A DNA stretch of 64,000 nucleotides from DATCBF01 sp964401995. GTDB lineage: Bacteria > Actinomycetota > Thermoleophilia > Solirubrobacterales > 70-9. Position numbers and translations under genes: made by a program. The stretch's first letter is position 1; every line of letters starts with the position of its first letter. The stretch lies in NCBI GenBank assembly GCA_964401995.1, contig CAYOAP010000008.1:1-64000 (forward strand), written 5' to 3'. The notes under the pieces are model-generated. The model did not search any database, was not told the DNA's origin, and worked only from the letters and a program-made list of their open reading frames with translations. Shown one piece after another: positions 26,113-34,548 of this stretch.

Positions 26113-26251
26113 TCTCCCAGCGCTCAGTCAACCCGTTAAAGCTTCTAGCTCCTATAGCGACCCGGCTAAAGCAGCGAACACACTGCATCTACGCGGCGAG
26201 AGAAAACTGCGCTCACGCCCGGCAGTCGCTCTAGCTGCGGGGCGGGCTCGT

Positions 26252-26398
26252 GGCCGGGGGTGGTGGCCCCGTCCTCGGGAATGTGCCGAAGGCGCGATAT
26301 GCAATCTCTTAATTGCGCGGCGTCAGCCGCGCTCCAACATCCGAGTCCGCGACAGGCGGACGAGTCAATTTCCGAGGACGGGGCCACCACCCCCGGCC
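26252..26398. repeat. palindromic element B (inverted relative copy of A)
   Basis: 27-nt perfect inverted arms (26252-26278 and 26372-26398) flank an interior that, read on the minus strand, aligns with element A. The first hairpin is GTCCGC-CTGTC-GCGGAC and the second GCGCGGC-TGAC-GCCGCGC. Relative to A, the second base pair of hairpin 1 changes C-G to T-A on both sides. The element ends 17 nt from the ilvC stop. The 139 bases between A and B (26113-26251) contain no recognisable gene or motif. Confidence 0.85.
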
Positions 26399-26414
26399 CA
26401 CCACCAGCAGCCGC

Positions 26415-27416
26415 TTAGAACTCCTGATCCACCCAGGGCATCATGTCGCGGAGGCCTTTGCCGACCTCCTCGACCGGGTGCGCGGCGCCCTCCTCGCGCA
26501 TCCGCGCAAGGTTCTCGCCGCCGGCGCGGTTCTCGGCGATCCACTCGCGGGCGAACTCGCCCGACTGGATCTCGCCGAGGATCTCTTTCATCGCCGCCCG
26601 TGACTCGGGGCCGATGACCCGTTTGCCGCGGGTCATGTCGCCGTACTCGGCGGTGTTGGAGATCGAGTAGCGCATCCCCTGGATGCCCTTCTCGTACATC
26701 AGGTCGGCGATCAGCTTCAGCTCGTGCAGGCACTCGAAGTAGGCGAGGCGCGGGTCATAGCCGGCCTCGACCAGGGTCTCGTAGCCGGCGCGGACCAGCT
26801 CGCTGGCGCCGCCGCAGAGGACGGCCTGCTCGCCGAAGAGGTCAGTCTCGCACTCGTCCTTGAAGGTCGTCTCGATGATCGCGGCGCGGCCGCCGCCGAT
26901 GCCGGAGGCGTAGGCGAGGACGAGGTCGTGGGCGTTGCCAGTGGCGTCCTGGTGGACGGCCATCAAGCAGGGCACGCCGTTGCCTTCCTCAAACTGGCGG
27001 CGGACCAGGTGGCCAGGGCCCTTGGGCGCGACCATGCCGATGTCGACGCCGGGCGGGGGCGCGATCTGCTCGAAGTGGATGGCGAAGCCGTGGGCGAAGA
27101 GCAGAAGGTTGCCGGGGGCGATCCCGTCGGAGATATCCGACTCCCAGAGCTCGCCCTGTTTCTCGTCCGGCAGCAGGATCATGACCAGATCGCCGCGGCT
27201 GGCGGCTTCGGCGATGTCGAGCACCTCGAGCCCGGCGGCTTCGGCCTTGGCGCGGCTGGAAGAGTCGGAGCGGAGCCCGACGACGACATCGATGCCGGAG
27301 TCCTTCAGGTTGAGCGCGTGGGCGTGCCCCTGCGAGCCGTAACCGAGGATCGCGACGGTCTTGCCCTCGAGCTTGCCGAGGTCCGCGTCGCTGTCGTAAA
27401 AGATGTCGTCAGCCAT
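26415..27416 (-). CDS. ilvC: ketol-acid reductoisomerase
   Basis: NADPH- and Mg-dependent isomeroreductase of valine/isoleucine synthesis. The 333-aa class I (short) protein has the Rossmann motif GYGSQGHAHALNLKDSG (about 25-41), LLPDEKQ, the HGF...P region and the knotted C-terminal domain with ETDLFGEQAVLCGG and YFECLHELKLIADL holding the metal-binding acids. ATG 27414-27416 is preferred to the long upstream open frame, which overlaps menE. It is 14 nt downstream of menE on the same strand and separated from ilvB/ilvN by about 10 kb of menaquinone genes. Confidence 0.97.
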   Translation of the reverse strand: MADDIFYDSDADLGKLEGKTVAILGYGSQGHAHALNLKDSGIDVVVGLRSDSSSRAKAEAAGLEVLDIAEAASRGDLVMILLPDEKQGELWESDISDGIAPGNLLLFAHGFAIHFEQIAPPPGVDIGMVAPKGPGHLVRRQFEEGNGVPCLMAVHQDATGNAHDLVLAYASGIGGGRAAIIETTFKDECETDLFGEQAVLCGGASELVRAGYETLVEAGYDPRLAYFECLHELKLIADLMYEKGIQGMRYSISNTAEYGDMTRGKRVIGPESRAAMKEILGEIQSGEFAREWIAENRAGGENLARMREEGAAHPVEEVGKGLRDMMPWVDQEF

Positions 27417-27430
27417 GTGCGCGCGGGACT

Positions 27431-28756
27431 CTAACGAAGGGCGCGACGCATCAGCTTGCCCGAGGGTGTGCGGGGCAAGGCCGCGGCCAGCTCGATCCGC
27501 TTCGGGACCTTGTATCCGGCCAGCGCCTCGGCGCAGTGACGGCGCAGCTCGTCGGGCGAGGCTTCCGAGCCTGCCTGCAAAACGACGACCGCGGTGACCG
27601 CCTGCTGCCACTCGGGATCCTCACGCCCAACGACCGCCGCATCGGCGACCTCGGGGTGGCGCAGGAGGACGCCCTCGACCTCGGCCGGGACCACGTTCTC
27701 GCCGCCGGTGACGATCATGTCGTCGATCCGGTCCTCGACGTAGAGGAAGCCTTCCTCGTCGATCCGGCCGAGGTCGCCGGTGTGCAGCCAGCCGTCGGCG
27801 TCGGCCAGCCCGGGTGCGACCGTCGGGCCCTGGACCAGGATCTCGCCGTCTTGGATCCGCAGGTGGGTGGTCAGCAGCGGCCGCCCGGCCGAGCCGAGCT
27901 TGCGCTGGGCATCGGCGGGCGAGAGCGTCGTCACCTGCGAGCAGGCCTCGGTCAGGCCGTAGGTCTGGACCACGGTCGCGCCGCGGCCAATCGCCTCGCG
28001 CAGCGGCTCCTCCGGCACCGGCCCGCCGCCGACCAGGATCGCCCGCGGGCCGGAGAGGTTGGCGCCAGCCTCCAGCAGCCGGGTCAGCATCGTCGTCACC
28101 ACCGAGACGAGGGTGATCCCGTCCTCGTCGAGGGCGGCGGCGACGCGGTCGACGTCGAAGCCGTCGTGGAGGACCGCGGTGGTGCCGTAGATGACCGAGC
28201 GCATCACGATCCCCAGGCCGGAGATGTGGCTGAGCGGCAGGCAGCAGAGCCAGCGGTCCTGCGGTTCGACGCCGATGTTGAAGCCGGAGCCGACAGCGCT
28301 CCAGAGGAAGTTGCCGTAGGTGAGCCCGACCGCGTGCGGCACACCGGTGCTGCCGCTGGTCAGCATCCGGCAGTAGGGGTCGTTCATGTCGTGCTCGCCG
28401 AGCAGCGGCAGGTCGGCCTCGGTCTGGGTCAGCTGGTCGGGGTCGCTGAGGTCGACGTCGGGATCCTCGGCAGCGATCACGGCGGCGCGCTCCGCGGCGG
28501 AGAACCGCGGGCTGAGCGGCAGCACTGCCGCTCCGACCTTCATCAAGGCGTGGAGGAGGACGACCTGCTCGCGGCCCGGCTCCATCGTCAACGCGGCGAC
28601 CGAGCCGCGGCGGACGCCATAGGCGGCGAGGCGGCGGGCGACCCAGGTCGACTCCGCCTCGAGCTCGGCATATGTGACCTCGGACCCGTCCGCGACAAGG
28701 GCGGTTCGGTCGGGGCAGCTCTGCGATCGCTGGGCCAGCCAGTTGTCAAGTTTCAT
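27431..28756 (-). CDS. menE: o-succinylbenzoate-CoA ligase
   Basis: ANL-superfamily adenylate-forming enzyme activating o-succinylbenzoate for menaquinone synthesis. The 441-aa protein has the P-loop-like MLTSGSTGVPHAV, the core motif TYGLTEACSQV, GWLHTGDLGRIDEEGFLYVEDR and the C-terminal catalytic lysine in RTPSGKLMRR. Sequence alone would only say acyl-CoA ligase; the MenE call rests on its short length and on menB, menA, menC and menD beginning 101 nt away on the opposite strand. It leads into ilvC (14 nt). Confidence 0.88.
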   Translation of the reverse strand: MKLDNWLAQRSQSCPDRTALVADGSEVTYAELEAESTWVARRLAAYGVRRGSVAALTMEPGREQVVLLHALMKVGAAVLPLSPRFSAAERAAVIAAEDPDVDLSDPDQLTQTEADLPLLGEHDMNDPYCRMLTSGSTGVPHAVGLTYGNFLWSAVGSGFNIGVEPQDRWLCCLPLSHISGLGIVMRSVIYGTTAVLHDGFDVDRVAAALDEDGITLVSVVTTMLTRLLEAGANLSGPRAILVGGGPVPEEPLREAIGRGATVVQTYGLTEACSQVTTLSPADAQRKLGSAGRPLLTTHLRIQDGEILVQGPTVAPGLADADGWLHTGDLGRIDEEGFLYVEDRIDDMIVTGGENVVPAEVEGVLLRHPEVADAAVVGREDPEWQQAVTAVVVLQAGSEASPDELRRHCAEALAGYKVPKRIELAAALPRTPSGKLMRRALR

Positions 28757-28857
28757 CGGATGGGAACGCCTGCCGTCTGTCGCTGGTTATCGTTGCTCCC
28801 GCATTCTTGCGGGCTGCGCACATGCGCGGCCCCTGACCGCCGAGAGACGGAGGAAGC

Positions 28858-29724
28858 TTGCCCCAACGCCACAAGGACGCCCCGCCCGAGCAGGATCTCT
28901 ACGCCCCGATCGAGTGGCGCAGCGTCGCCGATTACGGCGACATCCGCTATGAGAAGGCCGACGGGATCGCCAAGGTCACGATCAACCGGCCCGAGGTTCT
29001 CAACGCCTTCCGCCCGCAGACGCTGATCGAGGTCTCCGCGGCCCTGGAGCTGGCCCGCGAGGACACCGAGGTCGGCGCCGTCATCCTCACCGGGGAGGGG
29101 GAGCGAGCGTTCTGCTCGGGCGGCGACCAGAACGTCCGCGGCGACACCGGCTACGTCGCCGAGGGCACATCTCTCGGCCGCTTCCACGTCACCGACCTGC
29201 AGGTGCAGATGCGGCGGCTGCCAAAGCCGGTCGTGGCGATGGTCGCCGGCTACGCGATCGGCGGCGGCCACATCCTCCACCTCTGCTGCGACCTGACGAT
29301 CGCCGCCGACAACGCCCGCTTCGGGCAGACGGGGCCGCGGGTCGGCTCCTGGGACGGCGGCTTCGGCGCCTCCCTCCTGCGCGATCTGGTTGGCACCAAG
29401 AAGGCGAAGGAGTTCTGGCTGCTGTGCCGCCAGTACGACGCCGAGGAGGCCCGCGAGATGGGCCTGGTCAACGCCGTCGTGCCGGTCGCCGAGCTCGAGC
29501 GTGAGACGGTCGCCTGGTGCCGCGACATGCTCGCCCTCTCGCCCTTCTCGCTGCGCCTGGCCAAAGCCGGCTTCAACGCTCACGAGGACGGCTATGCCGG
29601 GATCCAGCAGCTCGCCCATGACGCCAACCTGCTCTTCTACGGCAACGAGGAGGCGCACGAGGGCCGCGAGGCCTTCAAGCAGAAGCGCCAGCCCGACTTC
29701 TCGAAGTTTCCACGGCGACCATGA
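28858..29724 (+). CDS. menB: 1,4-dihydroxy-2-naphthoyl-CoA synthase
   Basis: Crotonase-family Dieckmann cyclase that closes the second ring of the menaquinone head group. The 288-aa protein has CSGGDQNVRG (about 87-96), YAIGGGHILHLCCDLTIAADNARFGQTGP (oxyanion-hole and bicarbonate/active-site region) and WDGGFGASLLRDLVGTKKAKEFW, the MenB hallmark. The start is TTG at 28858, supported by GGAGGA. First gene of the plus-strand menB-menA-menC-menD run, divergent from menE. Confidence 0.95.
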   Translation: MPQRHKDAPPEQDLYAPIEWRSVADYGDIRYEKADGIAKVTINRPEVLNAFRPQTLIEVSAALELAREDTEVGAVILTGEGERAFCSGGDQNVRGDTGYVAEGTSLGRFHVTDLQVQMRRLPKPVVAMVAGYAIGGGHILHLCCDLTIAADNARFGQTGPRVGSWDGGFGASLLRDLVGTKKAKEFWLLCRQYDAEEAREMGLVNAVVPVAELERETVAWCRDMLALSPFSLRLAKAGFNAHEDGYAGIQQLAHDANLLFYGNEEAHEGREAFKQKRQPDFSKFPRRP

Positions 29725-29749
29725 GCGCTGGGCGAGCGGAGGACGCAAG

Positions 29750-30631
29750 ATGAGGATCTGGTTGATGGCGGCGCGGCCGCGGACGCTGCCGGCGGCGATC
29801 GCCCCGGTGCTGGTCGGGACGGCGGCTGCCGTCGAGTGGTTCGGGCGGCTGCCGCGGGCCGGGGCCTTTGTCGCCGCCCTGGTCGGCTCGATCTTCATCC
29901 AGATCGGGACCAACCTGGCGAACGACTACTCCGACGCCAAGCGCGGCGCCGACACCGCCGACCGGCTGGGGCCGGTGCGGGTCACCTCTGCCGGGCTGGT
30001 GACTCCGCAGCGGGTGATGCGGGCGACCTGGATCGCCTTTGCCGTCGCCATCGCCTGCGGCATCTACCTGGCCACAGTCGCCGGGGCGATCATCCTCGTC
30101 GTCGGCGCGGTCTCGATCGCCGCCGGCGTGCTCTACACCGGCGGCCCCCGCCCCTACGGCTACGCCGGTCTGGGCGAGATCTTCGTCTTCCTCTTCTTCG
30201 GCCTGGTCGCGGTCAACGGCGCCTACTATGTGCAGGTCGAGCATCTCGACGCGCTGCCGCTCGGCCTCTCGCTGGCGATCGGCGCCCTCGCCACGGCGAT
30301 CCTGGTCGTCAACAACGTCCGCGACCTTGAGACCGACCGGCGGGCAGGCAAGATGACGCTGGCGGTGCGGATGGGACGCTCGAATGCGGTCGCGCTCTAC
30401 CGGATGCTGGTGCTCGGGGCCTACGTCGTGCTGCCCGTCGCCCTGCTCGGCTCGGGCACGGGGGCGCTGCCGATGATCGCCTGGCTCTCGTTGCCGTTGG
30501 CGATCGGGCCGATGCGGGCGATGACCAACCGCACCGACGGGCCATCGCTGAACGGCGCTCTGGCGGGAACAGGCGCGGTGCTGGCCGCCTTCAGCGTGCT
30601 GGTCTCGATCGGCCTTCTGCTGGCGAGCTGA
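29750..30631 (+). CDS. menA: 1,4-dihydroxy-2-naphthoate polyprenyltransferase
   Basis: UbiA-superfamily integral membrane prenyltransferase attaching the polyprenyl tail to 1,4-dihydroxy-2-naphthoate. The 293-aa protein has 8-9 hydrophobic segments. The first aspartate-rich motif is NLANDYSDAKRGADT (about 56-70) and the second NNVRDLETDRRAGK (about 184-197). ATG 29750 follows GGAGGAC; a closer-looking ATG at 29721 is out of frame and runs into a stop. It starts 25 nt after menB. Confidence 0.95.
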   Translation: MRIWLMAARPRTLPAAIAPVLVGTAAAVEWFGRLPRAGAFVAALVGSIFIQIGTNLANDYSDAKRGADTADRLGPVRVTSAGLVTPQRVMRATWIAFAVAIACGIYLATVAGAIILVVGAVSIAAGVLYTGGPRPYGYAGLGEIFVFLFFGLVAVNGAYYVQVEHLDALPLGLSLAIGALATAILVVNNVRDLETDRRAGKMTLAVRMGRSNAVALYRMLVLGAYVVLPVALLGSGTGALPMIAWLSLPLAIGPMRAMTNRTDGPSLNGALAGTGAVLAAFSVLVSIGLLLAS

Positions 30632-30643
30632 GAAGCTTCCCGG

Positions 30644-31708
30644 GTGCGCCTCGCCTCCATAGAGGTCATCCCCTACGCGCTTCCCTTCCGCCGCCCTTAC
30701 GTGACCGCGCGGGGGCAGCTCGACCAGCGCGAGATGGTGCTGCTGCGGCTCCGTTCCGAGGACGGGCTGATCGGCCTCGGCGAAGCGGTGCCGCTATCGC
30801 TACGCGGCGGCGCCGCCTTGGAGCAGGTCGTCAAGGAGCTGGAGCTGCTCGGCGAGCTCGGGGAGCTTGACGAGGACAGCCTGACGAGCGGCGCGATGAC
30901 CCTCTCGGCCCCCGCCCGCTGCGCCGCCCTGACTGCCCTGCTGGACCTTCGCGGGCGGCAGGCCGCCGCTGAAAGCCCATCATCGGCGCCGCTGGCCGAT
31001 TCCGCGCCGCTGCCGTGCAACGCGACCCTGGTCGCTGGCGAGCCCGCCGCCGTCGCCGAAGACGCCCTGCGCTGGGCAGAGGACGGCTTCTCCAGCTTCA
31101 AGCTGAAGCTGGGCGCCGGCGACGATGTCGGCCAGGTCCGGGCGGTGCGAGAGGCTGTCGGCCCCGCGGCGCGGATCCGGATCGACGCCAACGCCGCCTG
31201 GGACCTGGAGACTGCCAGCCGCACCCTGGAGGCGCTGGCGCCGTTCGAGATCGAGCTGGCCGAGCAGCCGGTGGCGACGCTCGAGGAAATGGCGACCTTG
31301 GCGCAGTCGACCTCGATCCCGATCGCCGGCGACGAGAGCATCGAGACCCGCGCCGACGCCGAGCGAGCGAACGCGATTGGCGCCTGTCGCTTGGCGGGGG
31401 TGAAGCTTTCCAAGGTCGGCGGGCCAGAGGCAGCGATCGAAATTGCCGAGCTGCTGCCGTCCTACCTCTCAAGCGCCCTCGACGGGCCGGTGGGGATCGC
31501 GGCGGCGGCACAGGTCGCGCAGACCCTGCGGGAGGTCGGCGGCCGCGGCGACCCCGGGCTCGCCCACGGGCTCGCGACCCAGCGGCTCTTCTCCTCGACC
31601 ATCGCCTCGACCGAGTGCGAGCTGCGCGATGGGATGCTTCACCTGCCCGATGGGCCGGGCCTGGGAGTCGAGATCGACGAGGACGCGCTGCAGGCGCACC
31701 GGCTTTAG
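30644..31708 (+). CDS. menC: o-succinylbenzoate synthase
   Basis: Enolase-superfamily dehydratase making o-succinylbenzoate. The 354-aa protein has the catalytic K-x-K (FKLKLG, about 149-154), metal ligands in RIDANAAWD, ELAEQP and GDES, and the second catalytic lysine in GVKLSKVGG. The muconate-cycloisomerase-like fold alone could suggest an N-acylamino-acid racemase or dipeptide epimerase, but the position between menA and menD (gaps 12 and 9 nt) supports MenC. GTG start. Confidence 0.93.
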   Translation: MRLASIEVIPYALPFRRPYVTARGQLDQREMVLLRLRSEDGLIGLGEAVPLSLRGGAALEQVVKELELLGELGELDEDSLTSGAMTLSAPARCAALTALLDLRGRQAAAESPSSAPLADSAPLPCNATLVAGEPAAVAEDALRWAEDGFSSFKLKLGAGDDVGQVRAVREAVGPAARIRIDANAAWDLETASRTLEALAPFEIELAEQPVATLEEMATLAQSTSIPIAGDESIETRADAERANAIGACRLAGVKLSKVGGPEAAIEIAELLPSYLSSALDGPVGIAAAAQVAQTLREVGGRGDPGLAHGLATQRLFSSTIASTECELRDGMLHLPDGPGLGVEIDEDALQAHRL

Positions 31709-31717
31709 GTTCTGACC

Positions 31718-33463
31718 GTGGACCCGACCAACGTCAACACAGCTCTCGCCTCTGCCTTCGTCGAGGAGCTCTCCCGCGGCGGCGTGCGCCACGCGGTCGT
31801 CTCACCCGGCTCGCGCTCGACCCCGCTCGCGGTCGCCCTCTGGCGCCAGCCCGAGATCGAGGTCTCGGTGATCCTCGACGAGCGCTCTGCTGCCTTCTTC
31901 GCGCTTGGCGCGGCCCAGGCCAGCCGCGCGCCAGTGGCGATGCTCTGCACCTCGGGCACCGCCGCGGCCAACTTCCATCCGGCGATCTGCGAGGCCGACG
32001 AATCAGCGGTGCCGCTGATCGCGCTCTCCGCCGACAGGCCGCCCGAGCTGCGGGGGATCGGCGCCGGGCAGACGATCGACCAGATCAAGCTCTTCGGCTC
32101 CTCGGTGCGCTGGTTCTGCGAGGTCGGGACCCACGAGGCCGACGACGACGGGCTGCTGCATTTGCGCTCCGTCGCCTGCCGCGCGCTCGCCGCCGCCAAG
32201 GGCGAGCCACGCCCGGGGCCGGTCCACCTCAACCTCGCCTGGCGCGAGCCGCTGGCCCCGATCGCGGTCGAGGGGGCGGTAACCGCAACCGATCCGCTGG
32301 CGCTGGATGGGCGCGGCGAGCGGCCGCTGACCGCGGTAACGGCAATCGACCTCGAGCCCTCACAGTTTCTGCTGGAGGAGGTCGCCGGCCATATCGGCAA
32401 CGCAAACTCGGGAGTGATCGTCGCCGGCCGCCAGCTCGACCCCGAGCTGCGCGAGCCGCTCGCCCACCTCGCCCGCGCCGCCGGCTTCCCGATCCTCGCC
32501 GAGCCCACCTCGCAGCTTCGCTGCGGGCCACACGACCGCTCCCACGTCATCACCACCTACGACCAGCTGCTCCGCGACGAGAGCTTCCGCAAGGCGGTCA
32601 AACCCGACCTGGTCCTGCGCTTCGGGGAGATGCCGACCAGCAAGCCGTTGCGGGCCTGGCTGGCGGCCTCGGGGGCCGATGAGATCGTCGTCGATCCCGT
32701 CGGCGGCTGGAACGAGCCGACCAACAGGGCGGCGGCGATCCTGCGAGCCGACCCGACCGAGCTGGCGGCCGGCTGGGCGACCCGGCTGGAGGGCGAGGCC
32801 CGGAGCGCGCCACAGGCATGGCTGGACGCCGAGCAGGCGGCGAGGTCGGCGATCGAGGCGGCGCTCGGCCAGGAGGGTCAGATCACTGAGCCGGCCCTTC
32901 ACCTGGCGCTCGGCCGCGCCCACACCGAGGGCGACCTTGTCTACACGGCGTCGAGCATGCCGATCCGCGACCAGGAGGCCTTCCTGCCCAACGAGCCGAC
33001 CGATGTCCATTTCCTCTGCAACCGCGGCGCCAACGGGATCGATGGCCTGCTCTCTTCCGGAATCGGCGCCGCCCATGCCAGCGGCCGCCCGACCACGATC
33101 GTCAGCGGCGACCTCGGCTTCCTCCATGATCTCGGCGGCCTGGCTGCCCTCCGCGAGGTATCGACTCCGGTCCGGATCGTCGTCATCAACAACGACGGCG
33201 GCGGCATCTTCGGCTTCCTCCCCCAGGCGGAGGCGCTCGGCGAGTCCGAGTACGAGGCGCTGCTCGGCACCCCACGCGGGGTCAATGTGGCCAAGGCAGC
33301 AGACCTCTTCGGCCTTTCCTACTTCGAGGTCAACTCTTTGGCGACGCTGCCAGGGGCACTCGCCTTAGGCACAGGCCTGATCGAGGTCAAAGTCGACCGC
33401 CAGGCCAACGTCGATCTGCACCGACACCTCAGCGCGGCAGTGGCAACAGCGCTGGCCAGCTAG
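31718..33463 (+). CDS. menD: 2-succinyl-5-enolpyruvyl-6-hydroxy-3-cyclohexene-1-carboxylate synthase
   Basis: Thiamine-diphosphate enzyme using 2-oxoglutarate and isochorismate, the committed menaquinone step. The 581-aa protein begins TNVNTALASAFVEELSRGGV with VVSPGSRSTPLAVAL (about 28-42), a MenD hallmark. The catalytic Glu lies in ILDERSAAFFALG. The C-terminal TPP/Mg site is SGDLGFLHD...INNDGGGIFGFLPQ. GTG start. Last gene of the men run; its stop overlaps that of the convergent TolB-like gene. Confidence 0.96.
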   Translation: MDPTNVNTALASAFVEELSRGGVRHAVVSPGSRSTPLAVALWRQPEIEVSVILDERSAAFFALGAAQASRAPVAMLCTSGTAAANFHPAICEADESAVPLIALSADRPPELRGIGAGQTIDQIKLFGSSVRWFCEVGTHEADDDGLLHLRSVACRALAAAKGEPRPGPVHLNLAWREPLAPIAVEGAVTATDPLALDGRGERPLTAVTAIDLEPSQFLLEEVAGHIGNANSGVIVAGRQLDPELREPLAHLARAAGFPILAEPTSQLRCGPHDRSHVITTYDQLLRDESFRKAVKPDLVLRFGEMPTSKPLRAWLAASGADEIVVDPVGGWNEPTNRAAAILRADPTELAAGWATRLEGEARSAPQAWLDAEQAARSAIEAALGQEGQITEPALHLALGRAHTEGDLVYTASSMPIRDQEAFLPNEPTDVHFLCNRGANGIDGLLSSGIGAAHASGRPTTIVSGDLGFLHDLGGLAALREVSTPVRIVVINNDGGGIFGFLPQAEALGESEYEALLGTPRGVNVAKAADLFGLSYFEVNSLATLPGALALGTGLIEVKVDRQANVDLHRHLSAAVATALAS

Positions 33464-34530
33464 CGGGACGTGCAGTCGATGCGTCCAGCTTCACGGCCAA
33501 GACCCGGCTGCCACACCGGGCCGTAAAGGCCAGGACCAAGGGTCTTTGGCTTACGGAGCCCGTCGAAAAGGTCTTTCCTGCAGCTTCCGTCAGCGTTGAT
33601 CTCCATGATCACATTGTCCAGGCCGAGCGCTTCGGGATCGCTCGACTGCGTGTAGGCGAGGCGCTGTCCCGAGGGATCCCAGCTCGGCGCGGACTCCTGC
33701 TTGTCGATCGTGTGGGTGAGCCGCCTTGGCCCTGAGCCGTCGACGTTGCTGACGTAGAGCTCGCCCACGAGGACGGGGCGGTCGAATCCTTCGATCTGAT
33801 TACGGTCGCGGTAGCTGATGAAGGCGACGCGAGAGCCGTCCGGTGAGTAGACCGGCTGTTCGGCGCTGCGGGCAAGCACCTTTGTGCTCCCATCGATCAG
33901 ATTGAGCGCGACAGCATCTTCGCCATCTGCATCGGCGCGCGACATCGCCAGCGTCGAGCCATCGGGAGAAAACGAGCTGGGTTCGTTGCTGAGGCCATTG
34001 CGCCACGGCGTCAGCCGGCGCTCGGTTCCAGTTTCAAGATCAACAGTCCAGGCACTGGTGCTGAAGTAGGACCTGTATTTCTCTGGGTGTTTGATGTCTA
34101 TGTGCTGACGCGCGCGAGTCCGCGAGAAGGCGATCGTGTGACCGTCTGGCGCAAAGATGGGGCCAGTCGCTTCCCTCAGCCCAGGAACAACCTGCATGCC
34201 GCTGCCGTCTGGAGCGCCGATCCAGACGGCGCGACTCTTGCCGAAGCCGCCGCTGTAGGCAATCCGAGTCCCATCGGGAGACCATGTCGGCCCTTCGAAC
34301 GGGGTCGGAGCGCCCCTGGCGGCTTTTTTCTTTCCAACATTGCCACCGGCGATCTTGCGCAGTCCGGATCCGGTGGCATCGATGCTCAGCAGCTCCAGCT
34401 TCGGCGGTTTCGTGGTCCACCTGACGAATGCCAGCCGGGGACCTTCAGGCGCAGCCGCAGACGCCGCAGCCGCAAAGAGCGCGCTTAACAGCATCGCCAA
34501 CCCCACCGCTCGCCGGATCACGTAGAGCAT
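33460..34530 (-). CDS. secreted TolB/WD40-like beta-propeller protein
   Basis: 356-aa exported protein with a signal peptide (about 1-26) and repeated PD40-type blades: GPTWSPDGTRIAYSGG, GPIFAPDGHTIAFSR, PSSFSPDGSTLAMSR, QPVYSPDGSRVAFIS and APSWDPSGQRLAYTQ. At least five blades are visible, which fits a 6- or 7-bladed propeller closed by the terminal strand. There is no enzymatic domain; such proteins often act as periplasmic or surface interaction scaffolds. It lies just downstream (18 nt) of the beta-helix surface-protein gene. Confidence 0.85.
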   Translation of the reverse strand: MLYVIRRAVGLAMLLSALFAAAASAAAPEGPRLAFVRWTTKPPKLELLSIDATGSGLRKIAGGNVGKKKAARGAPTPFEGPTWSPDGTRIAYSGGFGKSRAVWIGAPDGSGMQVVPGLREATGPIFAPDGHTIAFSRTRARQHIDIKHPEKYRSYFSTSAWTVDLETGTERRLTPWRNGLSNEPSSFSPDGSTLAMSRADADGEDAVALNLIDGSTKVLARSAEQPVYSPDGSRVAFISYRDRNQIEGFDRPVLVGELYVSNVDGSGPRRLTHTIDKQESAPSWDPSGQRLAYTQSSDPEALGLDNVIMEINADGSCRKDLFDGLRKPKTLGPGLYGPVWQPGLGREAGRIDCTSR

Positions 34531-34548
34531 GCTTGCCGATCTACTCGA

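Noticed and set aside
26113..26251. Possible gene between palindromic elements A and B
   Set aside because: Only short frames without start sites; base composition is less GC-rich but shows no motif.
25962..26414. Retron or group II intron
   Set aside because: The structured repeats suggested a structured RNA element, but there is no reverse transcriptase gene nearby and no domain V-like motif.
31015..32682. 555-codon frame overlapping menC and menD on the same strand
   Set aside because: Out-of-frame reading of two conserved enzymes, Arg/Ala/Gly-rich without domains.
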